Assembly: GCF_017654505.1 (NCBI RefSeq)
Contig: NC_054538.1
Coordinates: 64,921,678-64,985,677, forward strand
Length of the DNA stretch: 64,000 nt
Origin: Polyodon spathula
Taxonomy: Eukaryota > Chordata > Actinopteri > Acipenseriformes > Polyodontidae
Direction of reading: 5' to 3'
The notes below the pieces were generated by a model. It was not told where the DNA came from. It worked only from the letters and a program-made list of their open reading frames with translations, and made no database searches. This document shows positions 11,031-25,332 of this stretch, one piece after another. Position 1 is the first letter of the stretch. Every line of letters starts with the position of its first letter. The position numbers and the translations under genes were made by a program.

Positions 11031-13178
11031 AGCTATGAATCATTGGTAACATTGTCACAATCCATTGAAGTCCTATGGTACCATATCAGGACCACTCTGT
11101 AATATTTGTTTGAGATACATCTGTTAGGATTTCATCAGTTATATTTGTATTATAATGGTACTTCTTTTAAATTTTCCAATAAGAAAACATTGGGAAATCC
11201 TGTAACTTCGAAAACTTTTCCTTATTATGATACAAGAACTATGTAAATAGATACTGATTGCTCTCCATTTCTTAGTATATTATAGGGCTTGAGGTATCTA
11301 AGATCCTGGTTTGCTTTAGGTCCATTTAAAACCTTGGTGTATACTTAGTACTGCTTAACATATCCCAGACTGTTAGAAATGTTTTACATTATTCTTAGAG
11401 ACAGCTGCGGTATAAAAGTGACTTCATGTTATGGTTTCTAAAATGTATAGGTTCAGTTTTTATTTTTTAGTATCACAGTGCATCCTAAACCAGTGTCCAA
11501 TCCTTATAAATTTGGAAAATATTGCAAACTACTAAAAAGTACTAAATAACAAGCAGTAATAACAGTTTAGATTTGCTTCAGTTACCATAGCCAGCCCTGC
11601 TGATTACATTTGCACAGTTTTGTTTTGTTTTCTGCCTTCCATTGAAGCATGTTTCGTCAATGTTGATTTCTGCAATGAAGGGCACTGCCAAATTCATCAC
11701 AAATGTGCCAAAAACTTTCGCTAAACTACACTCCAAAACAAAAATGAAAATAAACAGGAAATATATACGAATGGGCCTGTGTTATTGCTCTTCTACTAAT
11801 ATTACCAGACCATTTCTGTTATAGGATCACGTTAAAGCTGTAAGCGTGCCCACTAAATTAATTAAATTATAGCATTTAACTGGCCCAGTATAAGCAAAAA
11901 AAATTATATATAGCACATGCTAAATACTAGGCCAGGATCCAGGCAAAAATAAGGGCCTTGTTGCAGAGTGTCATAATCATACAGGTGCAGGAGGAAGTAA
12001 GGGTAATACTTGTGATTGTGACACCCAGCCTAGGGCTGTTGATTCAACTACGCCACCCCTCAATTATACCAGGAGTAAGCAGAGCTCCAAGTTACCAGAT
12101 CTCCTATACTGTGATCCCTGCTTGAGCCCCTTCCAATTAAATGAAAGAATAAAGCAACAGAAACTGTACATATGGGTTAAACCTTACCCCACATAGGCAA
12201 GGTAATAATATTTATTTAAAATACAGAAATTGTCAAACAACAAAATAAAGGTTTGCTTTGTAGTACATATATCGTCTTTGCTAACTAACAGTTGTTATAT
12301 GCTACATTAGGTCAAGTCTAACAGAACGCAAGAGTAAGTTTGGTAAAGCACAGGAACGTAAGGGCAGCTCCTCTCAAATATCACTGCGCCTGGAGGGAAG
12401 AGTGCTCAAAGAAAGAAAAGGACAAAGAAATTACAAACAAAAGTGTTTCAAAATAAACAGAAAATACAGCCAAATCATAACATACATGTGCCAACAAAGC
12501 TTAATTGTGTACAAAAAACAAATCTTGAATAAGTATAACCACACAAACACCCGAGGGCAGTGTGATTTGAGGGAGGCTGAATACAGACTTCCTAAGCTTT
12601 AATTTAAAGTTTCTTTACAAACACAATATTGTAGCGTAAGATCGTTGAAGCGCTTGTTTTTACCACAAAGGGTTGCACTCAGATTTGTTAGCACACAATG
12701 TATTAAACACTAGTAGGAGGTAATATAATTGAGTAGGGTGTTTTCCTTTTCTTAGTAACAAGCATAAAAAACCACACAAGATACAATGTTTAAACACGCA
12801 AATCAAAGCAAACAATAAACATGAAAGCACAGGGACCAAAAATCAAAAGAAAGCAAAATTACAGAGAAACAAAAAAATAACCAAACTAAAGTAGAAACAG
12901 AACATAACCAAACTAAAGTAGAAACAAAACATTCGCCAACACATCTCCTTGGGTGAACCGAAACAATCAATCTCCTTTCTCGACTGTTCACGCTGCATTC
13001 ACAGTAGCAACAGGGAGACCAAAAAGAGTAAACCAAAGCAACCACAGCGGTCTTAATTCACTAAATGAAACTGCTGTGTGTTATACAGAGATACGGAAAT
13101 TGCTAAGAACGCTGCGACAATAATTAGATTATTGATAACAATTATTAAAATCAACTGCTACACAAAGTTATTAATTCT

Positions 13179-13182
<4 letters not shown>
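11031..13182. other. Intergenic DNA, possible degraded LTR sequence
   Basis: No gene found. The 12000-13060 part is A-rich and contains a duplicated motif ACCAAACTAAAGTAGAAAC (near 12880-12930), giving a small tandem repeat. It resembles a decayed LTR but the ends are not definable. Confidence 0.35.

Positions 13183-13276
<94 letters not shown>
13183..13276. repeat. Compound (CT)n(TA)n microsatellite
   Basis: About 58 bp of CT is followed by about 30 bp of TA. Confidence 0.97.
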
Positions 13277-16200
13277 CTTTGCACTGAAACACACAGAAAA
13301 TAAAATAATAACAAAAATGAGTACCTTGATCCAGCAACAAAAATATCAACAAACCATTATTCTAGGCTTCATATCATCTTAGCTGTCTGTTTGGAAACCA
13401 GCACATAAAAGAGACAAAACAACATCAACTGACCCTGATCAGTTTCCAAAACAACGCCATTCAGATAGAAAAGAGAAACTGGGCTTCTTATCCCTTCAAC
13501 ATGAAAGTTTTTAGTTTTTGATATGGTGGAAATGGAACAGTAATGACATCTAAAATTAAATAAAACACTGAGCACCCTACAGAGTGAAAGATATTCAATT
13601 GAATGCACTTACTATGAAGGTATAAATAACGATTGCATTTATTTTTTCTCTAATGCTATTGTATTCAGTAAACAAGTATTCACCCCATGATTTTTAAGGA
13701 TCATTCTGTCTTATAAAACCATAAACCTTGAGACCTGTCATTGGCCTCAGGGTGGCTGCTAAGGTACACTTCCTGATGTGGCAACAGTTGGCTCTTGTTG
13801 AGGAGAGGCCAGAACACACTTGGAGGAGAAGGGCAAGATGGAGAAGATATATTCAAACCCAGGGTCACTTTGTTTGTGATGCCGGAGGATGCAGTGGTAA
13901 GGTGTTATCGTCTCACTTCGCATCCTGGACCTAATAGCTGAATTTCACCTTTTCATCTCCTGGTAACACTGACAGCATTATACAGTAGATGATCATATGG
14001 CCTCTTTGGTGGCATAACTAATGTTGGCGGAGGCTTTTCCAAATAATTAAATTCCATGGTGAGTGTCCTCAGCCGTAAGGACTCTCAGCTCCTCCTCAGA
14101 AAACTTTTTTTTTTTTTTCTTGCACCAAGAGGACTTTGCTACCCTTCCTCTGACATATTTTTTTGCTTGGTTTGATTTTTTGTGCTCCACAAATCTCATA
14201 CAGCACCTACTGCTCTGTACTCCTAACTCACCTCAACTCTGCCTCCAAGTGCGGTCGCTAAATAGCCAGACGCACAGGCGGCTCTCATTGCAACCCTCAT
14301 TATCAAGATTACTGCTCATTATTTGTGCATGTTGAATAATTTGCATTGCTCTTAGGCTTACATATTTACATGCACTGCAAAATAATTGCCTGGCCGCTAA
14401 GCATTTTAGACTTTGCAGCCGCAATTGTTTGCACTACACCTATCCTTGCATAAGCCCCTAAGAATCTTTGTTTTTATATCTTAGCTCAGACATTGACTGT
14501 GCAACTGAAGCAAGTCTCTTCATGTCCTGATGCCATAATTGTACCCAGCTGTAAAATTAGGCAATAAAAGAAGAGATTCCATCCCATTTGGGTTCTGTAT
14601 CTTCATTCCTACTTATTTCTTCTTTTAACCATTTGTATTCTGGATAGCCCAGAAATTGTAATGTATTGTATATATTTAATACAACTTAATCTGCATCCCA
14701 TATATTACTCCTACTGTTTTCTGGTTGTTGTTGTACCTGATGAAGAGGAATTGGAAATCTCACAAACAAAAGGTGAGGTCACAACAGCTACTTGGCAGAG
14801 GTAGTATGCCATTTTACATGGATGCAATTGCTGCTGTTGATATGCTATTCCATCAAGCAGATGTTTTTTTTTTCTTTTTCTCAGTGAACTAATTAATTGC
14901 CTAAGTATGGACTGTTGTATAACTACACAGAATACAATAACTAAACTTTCCTCAAATTCTCAACACTGTGCACAAGCTGACTGTTCAGAGGCATGTGAGC
15001 ACTAAGCCCTAACAGAACAGCTAGCACTGCTGAGCAGGACTGTCAAGCATTTCATAAACCCATAATTTCTCACACAAAATTAATCTCTAAAGCATGTTCT
15101 CCAATGCTGCATTTTAGTTTCAGTTCAGGAAGGGAATTAGGTGAGTTTTTTTCTACTGCAAATTACCTCTCAGACAGCTCGTACCTTCTTTGGTCTGGTT
15201 TTTAAAGTAATTGGACCAAACAGCTTCCATTAATAAGTAAGAACTTAATACAGTGAAGAGCACATGTACTTATGGCACTCTGTACCTCAACAATAATAAT
15301 TCTCAGTTGCAGTGCAGCTGAGAAGCTTTATAATACATCACCAATTACATGTCTTACATGTGAATTTCTTGCATGTGAAAAGCTTTGTTTTCCCAAATAC
15401 ATCGGCTTACAAGCTATAAACCTATGCTGCGATTTTTCTTGCATTTCACTGCACTGTTATCCATGAATAGATAACTGTCCACTACAGATATTTGCAAACA
15501 GGTTTAAAGCATGAGCCTAGTCTTCCTCAAATTAAGAAAAAGTAAGCAGTCATGAGGTGGAAAGAAGATGCTGTGCAGGCAGCTAGTGAGTTAAATGGTA
15601 CAGAGCACCTGCAGTGTTAACAAGAAACAGGTTTCTTTACCTTTGCTTTTGTCAATGTTGTCTATAGCAGTATTTTTTTAAATACATTCCTGATAGTATA
15701 GAGATTTTGAATTCACACAATATAGGTAAACAAACTGGGGATTTTGTTGCAGGAGGGATTGTGATCTGACTATTCAGTACTGCAATCCTTAGAAGAGGTT
15801 TTTTTTTTGTTTGTTTTTCACGGTGAACGGTCCATGTTAAATGTTGAGAAATGTATTGCCCAGATGATTCATGAGTATGATGAGTGATTATAAATTTCAG
15901 AAAAGTCACCAATCTGTTTAAAAAAATAATAGTGCTGCGATACGGACAACACAGGACAAAGCAAAGGTAACGTACTGCGTTTCTTATAAACTTTACAGTG
16001 TGTTCTGTAACCCTTTAAGACCTGGCAGTGAGTAATAATGATCATGTGATACTAGTTCCTGTAAATCAGCATGTGTGGCGGCTCATCTGTGAGGAAACTG
16101 TTTCTTTCAGAATTTGCTTGGAATGACAAATGACTAGAGGGTGGATATGTATTGCACAGTTAAACCCCTTGTTTGGTATATTGCTATCCCTGAATAGACA

Positions 16201-19140
16201 ATCCTCCCTTCAAAAACAGAGAACATATTCAAGACATCCAGCAAGTGCAGACCACTGGGTGGGATAATGGAGTATTTGAATTGGTGACAACTGTAACTTG
16301 TTTCACATGATTCCACGAGTACAGGAAAGTTTTAAAATGTATTAGAAAAAATGGACAACCATAAATGTTATGGAAATAAAAAAAAAAACAGTGATTCAAT
16401 CACGGTTGCATCAATTGTGCAATTCAGTAAGCGATCAGATATGTGATATCTGAATTGGAAAACAATCCGTTTATAACATGCCTTTTGTGTTTATGATATT
16501 GTCATGATTTTGTTTATGATGTTTTTATTAGTACTTTTTTTTTACCACTTTCTACAAATGAGGTTTCCCTCATACACTCTGTTCTTTGTCTATAGATATT
16601 ATAGCCTGTTGCCAACAGCTTAATATAAACATTGCATTGCAGCTCAAAAAGCACACAGAAGAGTAGGCTAATCCACTGGGGTAGAAAGCCATTTTTGATC
16701 CAAATATTGCTTACATTATTTATATGATGCTGCAGTCATAATCTAGCTATAAGTTACAGTCATTACATTGCTTTTCTGTTTTTGTTACATTCCAGTAAGA
16801 GAAACAATATTTTTTTTAAAGTAGGTTAGTGTGGAGCAGTTTATCATAGTATCTTTCAAAAATATTTTTAATCCCAAAGTACTTTGCTTTGGTCTGAAGA
16901 GTTCCATTGCATTGCAAAACTGCAAATGATTTTATTATATTTTGTATAGCAGAATTATGTCAATACAAAGATTACACGGTTTGATCCTTTAATGATTAAT
17001 CTGGCATGCATGCATTCTTTTGTTCAGTTACAAATATTACCACGCATAAGGCAAATGCACACTGCTTTGGTCTAACTGTCCCCTGATTTTTTTCCAAGAT
17101 CAAGAGTTTTTATTTGAAACATATACATAGAATTGAAAACATTAAATGAGATGGTTACAATTAAGTGGGCAAAACATAATTTGCTGCCCTTTCTTAGAAT
17201 TTTGCTGGTTTGTAATCCATGATTTGGATCTTGCAATGGAAAACCATTATCTGTTTAGCTATGTATAGAAAGGCAACTATCATTTAGAAACATGTAAGTG
17301 TCAGAAGAAAGAGACGTCTATTTGAGAGGATATGTGGAAACACCTTGTGTGTGCCAGTACACCTATTATTGACTTTGGACTTCTGCTACATATTTTACTT
17401 GTGATTGACTCCCAAAAATTAGATTAAACATGTTGTAATTTGAGCTTAATATTGACCCCAGCTTGAATCAGACTTAATCAATCTCAATAAAAACATAATG
17501 CTCACTTTCAGATTCTGATGATTTATTGTGATAGACATGCACACCACTTTCTTATTGAAGATCTTACTTCCAAGATGATTATTTAATGCTCAGAGCTAAC
17601 CACTTCCATATGGAAGTTTTATTTGAGCAGTAGCCAGTTTGAACAGAGTGTGGTTATGAATTAGTCTGGTTATGAATAGTCTAAAAAATGCACACATTAA
17701 AAGGAATGCAATATTAAAAAATTCTACAGCCAAACATCTTGCAGTCATGCTTTTGTATTTAATTGCACTTTGAGCCTTTTGCATTATATTTACATTCCAA
17801 TTGTGGCCTGTTCCTTTTCTAAGTATTGGGCATGATATTAAACGTGAGAGACGTGGTTTGGATTGTTTGATTCCAAGAGGTTAGCTCAGGACAAGAATTG
17901 CGATTTTGAAAAAAAAAAAAAAAAAAAAAAAAAAGGGGTTAGGTTTGTTATGTTTAACAAAACACAATCATGGCATTTACTTAAACCATGTATAACCAAG
18001 AAAACCCTCATTTAGATTAAACATTTTGTTTCCTTGAGCGTCTGGGAGAAAGATGAGACAGTCCGATACAATAATTCAACATGTACAAGACAGTCACAAC
18101 ACAAGGAAAGAAGAATACATTTCAGTTTGATAATAATTGTGTTTCAAACTATATTCAGTATGTTACTCATTTACATAACCTGAATACGTATAATATCAGG
18201 GACAAACGTATAACAATTTATAATGAATAGGTAGTAACACTTCACCTCTGCTGGGTGAGCCACTGGGGAGTCCCTATTAAATTAATACATTTTAGCCATG
18301 TTAAAGTCTAGAAAAGCATGGCAAAAATAATACATGGTGAAAGTATTGCAAGTGCTTTGTAAACTACAAGTTACTACATTTACAATAAACGTCTTTAACA
18401 AGCTGCCATATGCATAACATTCTCTCTTATGGGAATACAGGAACATAAGACCACTAGGTTCAATGATCATGCTCTAAACTATCTTAAATATTATTACATT
18501 TATTGCAGATTATTTGACAATGGATTACAGTATATTTTTAAAGACAAAATTGTGCAACATTTGAGGTCATCATCATACTATTTTATATTTACAGGTATGT
18601 AACTATCTTTTTTTTAAATTGTGATTTTAGTTATATATTACAGACTTTTCCCAGTACTGTTAGACTTAACACCTTATATTCACTACTAGGTTTCCTGCAC
18701 CTAGCAGCATAACCAAACACTGTTATCTAATAATTTACATAAGCATGCAAACAGAATCTCGAAACTATTTATTTATCACAACGCTACTGAACCTTAAGCA
18801 AGTAAAAAACTTCAAAAGGAATTTTCTAAATGTAACAGAAGATGTGGTAATAAAAAAATAAAAAAAATAAAAAACTGTAAAACAGGCTTCCTCCTTTCCA
18901 CAGGAGCATGTACAGCAAGCCTACCACATGTAGACACAGATTCTGACCTTAATTACACAACATTGTAGTCTTTATTAACATGGCTGGCGAGGTAATATTG
19001 CACAAGATTCAGAACAGTCTGTTTTTGTATTTAACCAAGTGAGTACTATAAAAACATGTCAAAAATAACTGGTTTGAGATCCTGCTTCTCATTAAAAAAA
19101 CACTTTGGTTGTACCTGATAATCTGAAGTTTGATTTTATA
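13277..19140. other. Intergenic DNA, nothing coding recognised
   Basis: Short reading frames only. Poly-A of about 25 bp lies at 17910-17934. A frame at 13728-13934 looks protein-like in composition, but I cannot tie it to a family. Confidence 0.45.
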
Positions 19141-20560
19141 AGAATATGCTGTGTGTATGTTTATATATATATATTATTTGGAGCGCGATAGATGCCCCTC
19201 TATGCTGGCTGAACTATGATGCAATGTATATTGATGAATGATAACTAATGCCAGCGGGCAGGACAAGTGGCACTGTGGCCGCCTACCCCCAAAAGCAAGA
19301 GGGCGTCTAGCCTACCCTGTAATACAAAATAAATCGGCCAGCCTATGATTAGAGTAAATTACATTTTGTAAAATATACTAAAAGAGGAATCCTCGTAATT
19401 AATTGATGGATTTAATTAACAGTATAGAGAGACAAACAATGCTTCCAGGAAGGAGTCTTTGTATGGGGTGAAGCAGCCGAAGTGAATAATGTTGACACGG
19501 GATTCCAGGACTTCTTTAGAAATGGGCAGCTTGGGGAATGGATGACTGGGAGCAGATCTCTGGCTGCCTTATAATAGCAATTGAATTCATGAGAAGGAGG
19601 TTAGAGGGGGAAAAAGAACTCTGATTAAACAAAAGTGAAATTGTAATCTTGATAAGTAGCGCCATATGGTAGAGAGGGACAATTGCCAGACTGAGTTATA
19701 GGGTGCTCGGGTACTTTAAGAACCAAGTTAGCCATGAGATTAAGGGCTGATTTGGAAATAAGGGAATCTGAGGAAGGGCACTTGTTTAATAGAGGATGGG
19801 ATCCTTAAATATTGGGCATGGTACTGGTAGAGGGTCTCCCAGTAGTTGACATGACCGAGCATGACTGAACTGTAATTACCGAAGTGATATTGTAGCATGA
19901 TAACGTTGTAAGAGTAGAGGGACACAAAATACACTGGGTCCAAAAGTACAATTAAAGTAGATTTTTTCAGTATGCCACCTGACTGTAAATTTGATTGCAT
20001 ACCGAATCAAATAACCCCATATTGTAATAGTTACCGTTTGAATAATCAGTCCCAATATATTTATGTCTAATTCTTTACTGGTGAGTCATACCATATTTTT
20101 TCATTAAGGAATTTAAGTAAATACAGTTTGAAAATGAGAAATTAGAACAAGTGGTGTTTTCACTGTAGAAACAGGGCGAACAGACAATATATGAATGTAC
20201 TGCCTTGCTAAATCATTCAAATGACGATATTGAAATGCCCAGGGAGCGATGTGAAGTTACTGTTTTAATTATTCGTTGATCTGGAAGAATTGAATGTGAA
20301 TGAGTGGATATGTGCAATGAAACGGTTGACATTTAGAGAAAGCAGGCGTCTGGAATGAGAATGACCATCACAGCAATATCTGCATGTATGATGAAACGCA
20401 CTGTTTGTTTGCTTGATGGTATTGTTTGATGTTAACTTTGCTGTTCCTAATAATGTTATGTCTGATCATTCATCCTGAACCTCAGGATCTCTTAATCACT
20501 GTTGAAAAACAAATTAGTAAGCTCGCTACCAATGGGGTACAGCCATGTGGGTATTGGGTG
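19141..20560. other. Moderately GC-richer block, possible unidentified repeat
   Basis: Composition changes at about 19190 and returns to AT-rich by about 20560. This suggests an inserted element, but no terminal repeats, coding frame or family motif was found. Confidence 0.25.
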
Positions 20561-23500
20561 GAATATTCAGTATGACACGCATTATATTATTATTCATAAC
20601 CTGTTGTTCAAAAGAGACCAGGCATCTATTTATCATTTCCCAGCAGCCCCAGTGCTTATTAGAGACCAGTGATTATTTGAAGTTTTATGGTCTGTTCAAC
20701 TCCACCAAACAACGGTTTACCATCCTTTAATTTGATCACAATACTGTAACTTTATTGTAATTGTTAATGTGGATAGTGGTATTGGTTCTGGCTGCTAGAG
20801 TAATGAACAGCAATGATAATTTTATGTGCACACACACACACTTTTATTGGTAAATGTCAGTACATTTGCCAGTAGATTATATATGTTTAATAATAATTTA
20901 TATTTACTATAAAACAATCTGTTCAGATTGCACTGAAATACACAGAAAATGTCCCTTTTCCAAAATCAGGCCTAGTGTTTTAAAAAAGTAAGCATTAATT
21001 GAGCAGCTGCTGACCAATCAGCTTTGAGGAACTCTTTGTTCCATGTTCTAGAAGTATAGTGTAGGCATTACATGACATTTTAAAAGTATGCATTTGTCAT
21101 CCACTGCTGTATGTTTTCATTTTCTTGACGTCCGTCTGCAGTTAAACACTGACTGAAAACTAATCTGCATGACAGTGTATCTTTACAAGCATTACATCAA
21201 ATCTATTACAAAAGGAAATGGCATTTGTTACCTGAATCATGCTGGTTAAAATATGAAGATAACCTAAACTTTACTTTAAAACATCCTATTTTAGTTGAAT
21301 GGGAGTTTTCAATCAATAACTCTTTTTTTTTTAAATGTATCCTTAAATGGCTCTGCCAATCAAAACTGAAAGCCTTGCAAATATTTTGCTGTTGAATATT
21401 TAACATTTTTATGGCTTCTGCATTTTTTCCCCTTTTGTCAGCTATGCATGGCGTGTGTTTCTCGGATACAGGGAATGTTTTTAAAAGCTTTTTTTTTAAT
21501 TCTACCATCCTTTAATCTTACACTGTGGCTTGCCAAGTCTTATTACATCATGGGACGATTCACTGAAAAGAACCGGGTGTTATCTTTCTGTCTGCATGAA
21601 GTAGTTTGCTGATATATTGCTGAATCAACATTGTAAACATGTTTGTAACTGTACAGAAAATGGTGTTCCTGTTCTTAAACAAGCTGTCTCAGAGAAGAGT
21701 CGTGAAATAAAGAGCCCAAATTCACATTTTCATCTTGTTTGCTCGTTTCAAAGAACGCCTCTCAAAGCCAGCAGTTAGTAGCAAAATAAACAGTAAGTTA
21801 CAATTATCATACTACAGAAGATATTAATTAGAAAAATATTTATTATTTGTAAGCTGTCATTGTTTCTCTCCAGAAAAAAAAAACAAACAAAAAAAAACCA
21901 TCATAATAAAGCACAAATAGGATAATATTCTTGAAATGCTTTAAAGTTGGTTTGGAAAACAATATGCAATTCTTCAGAAGCAGACAGACTGAATCCTGCA
22001 CTGAATGAATTGGATAGGGTGGATTGAAGTCCCCATACTCAGCTCAGCTGCATAGTGCTTCACAATCAATGCTTTCAGCCTAAATAGTTTTATTTTTATG
22101 TACTTGCTCACCAAACACTAAAAGGTCAAATAAGAGTTTCCCTAGAGCCATTCCAGGTGATAATGATAGCATTCTAATTATCCCAGCTCTAATTTCTATT
22201 ATTCTGTAATGACAATCCATCTGCCAACATTTTACAAGTAGCACCTTCTGCTTTAAATTGTTTTTCTTTCCCTAGAAAATATTAAAGCATACAAGATGGC
22301 AATTGATCAATATACATTATTTATTTATTTATTTATTTATTGTCAATTTGTGTTCACTTGCCAAAACCTTCAAAAAGGAAAGTCTGTGAAAAAAGCCCCC
22401 AATGGTACTGACACCCCCCTTGTCAATCATTAAGTTTACTGAATACAGTGCAACAAGTCAGTTAAAGAAAAGTCTTGAACATAAGTATTGACACACATTT
22501 AGTGTATCTTTACAATGTGGATTATTCACAACGTCAAGACTTGCAAAAGTATTTTTCTACCTTCTCAACAGACCATTTTCAACTGCCCTATGAGCCTATA
22601 TTTCAGCAACTGTTTTCTCTAAACCACATTGACTTTAGTTTTAGGCCATTTATTGGTAGTGTATAAATGTTAATACAAACAACAGCTGTGCATGTTCTCT
22701 TGAGCAAGGTTACAATGAAAAGCAGAAATAACAGGTGCTACTGTAAGTTTGAATCCAAAACAAACCAGACTGTATTAAAGGAATATATACTACCATATAC
22801 AGTACATTTTTGTATTATTTAATCTGCTACCAGTACAACTTTAATTTCCTGAGTAGTCTCGATGATGCTGTATTTTAGTTTCTGTTTGGATCATTAAGTA
22901 ACAGGCTTAATCATTTTTCAGCCACTCGAAAAGCTGGAATTCTGAAGTAAAATGGTTTGCTAGTGGTATGTAGCTGTAATTACTGTACTCAATTATAGCA
23001 CACACATTTCCTTTTATTTGTCAATAGCTGCAGCAATGTTAATGACTTCAGCCAGCCCTAAAAAGCAGCTTGTTGGTGGTGCTTTGTTTTTATGTACTGT
23101 ACATACCTGTTAACAACTGGTATTTAAAAGCTGGTATGACAGAGTAATAAAAGTTTAAGCAAACATACAGCATGTGGATGATATTGTGACTTTGTGTTTA
23201 CTTCATATGCTTTTACAGCTGTCTGCAAATGTATCCTGACATGTGACCGTGAAAACTTGGTGCTTGCAATGCACATTTCTTACTATTGCCAATTTAAACT
23301 CGTTCTGTTTTTTTTTTTTGGAGTAACACATTTAAACAAGTCTTTGGAAACGATGCAAAATTTAAACAGGATTTTTTTTAAAAAAGTTATGCGCTGTATT
23401 TCTTTAAATGAGGAAGGTAATCTTAAGGAGAACATGTTAATGTTTCATTAAAAAGGAAAGACACCAATTGAAGAAGAGGATTCAGGTATTTCTTCACACA

Positions 23501-25332
23501 AATATTTCTAACCCTACAGTGGAATCATTTCCTCAGATGTTAACGTGACTCAAAATAAATTCAACAGTAGACAATCAGGACATTTTTCCCATCTTCCAAT
23601 CAAATCAAGGATAGACTTCATCTCTAAGAGTTAGAAAGCTATTGCCTGGGCATACTTCTACTTTTTGGTTAAACGTAATGTTCTGATTTATGCTTTTTGG
23701 CAGTCTCTGGTGGAAAACCACAACCTGCTTCTGTCAAGTTTCATTATTGTCCAGAAAGGCCTAAAAGTTCTGGGGTTAAACAAAGCGATTACAATTACAA
23801 ATAACAGAAAGTCCTTTTTGCAGGAGAATGTATCCTGTTTATCAAAGAAAATATTGGTGCACAGCCCAGGTCAGTTCTTAAGGAAGGGGACAGTGCATCA
23901 AAAGTGCTGAGGAAAGTTAAGTCTAGCCAGTTTGTTAAAGTTACTGTTTATATTTTATTCTTTCATGATATTAGCTGCCATTATCGTCTTGACAGGAAAT
24001 GAACACGAAATTCAATTAAACTAGTTTTTCCATGAGCAGCTGGACCTGTTTAGAAAAAATATATATTCAGACATGTAAGCCCTGCAAAAAAAAAAAGCGA
24101 CATTGTCGTTCACAATATATTTTATCATATAGTTTTTGTCCTACTTCCAAAAACTTCCAAAAAGCCAGAGCATGGTTTCTGAATACTGGTGGTGTAATCT
24201 TAGATACCTTCTAACACATGCCACAGTCAAAAGTCACGATTGCATAGTTTCTGGTTTTATTTCAGAATGTACTGCTTAGCTAGACTGATGTATCAGTTTG
24301 TTACTCACAGTATATGTTTTCAATATTTAGTTTGCAAATTTCTTGTGAGCTTTATAACATTTTAAAGTTTGCAAATATCAACAAGAGACTGCTACTTAGT
24401 TAGCCATTTATTTTTTCTAGATTTCAAGCCAATATTTGATCATGTAAGTACAACTATGTGTACCTGTACAATATTGTTTATCAGCATTAATCAGAGGGGG
24501 AAATAAATGTGTACAAAGTTTCATTTCTAGTTGATAACACAGGGTTTCCCATTAGGCAAACACACTGCTTTACGATGCATTGTATTAATTTCTGTATGCA
24601 TTTGTATATTTATTTTTGTCTTCAGTTGGTGTAAAATGCTATGAAGTAACAAAAAAGTGGAAAAAAATATATACTTTCTGATTTTAATATGTCATGTGTG
24701 TATATCCTAATACCACCTCAATTAGCTTGCATTGTTGGATTGCATTTGGAGAATGTAAACACACAAACTGTGGAAGAATGTGGTAAACTGACACAAAGGG
24801 GTTATGTTTGAGTGTAAAATTGAACACGACAGTGGAAACCAAACATGACATCAAACCAGCAAAGGTCACTCTATACCTTTACAAATCCATGAGGCTTATA
24901 CACAGAGCTTCAACTTTAAATTGATTAAATCAAGTTTTTCTCTTGTTGCTGTGCTTGATCTCATTGTAATCAATGAATGGAATGAGATATTATCAATTAT
25001 TATCATCCCAATTGTATTTGCCAGCATGTATTCAAAGCAAGCTCAAAGCCAGATAGAGACAGATACAGAAAGGAAAAAAAAATCAATTTTAGAGCAACAA
25101 GTTGCAAAAGTACATGGTTAGGTAAATTTAAATATTATCTGATAAGTTTTGGATGTCACAATTCAAAATAAAACTCTTTTTCCCTATCAGTCCCTTTAAT
25201 TGTGCTTTGAAATAAACAGAGATGTAATATAGTAAATTTTTAGTTCCATGCCACCCAATAACATAATCATCTTGCCACATCACACACAGAAGAGACACAA
25301 TGTATAAGATAACACTATGTAACACAATTTTT
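20561..25332. other. Intergenic DNA, nothing coding recognised
   Basis: AT-rich sequence with a (TTTA)n run at 22318-22342 and a CA run near 20829. No exon, RNA gene or element is supportable. Confidence 0.45.

Noticed and set aside
13728..13934. 68-residue Arg/Trp-rich frame
   Set aside because: It vaguely resembles a transposase piece, but no diagnostic motif was found.
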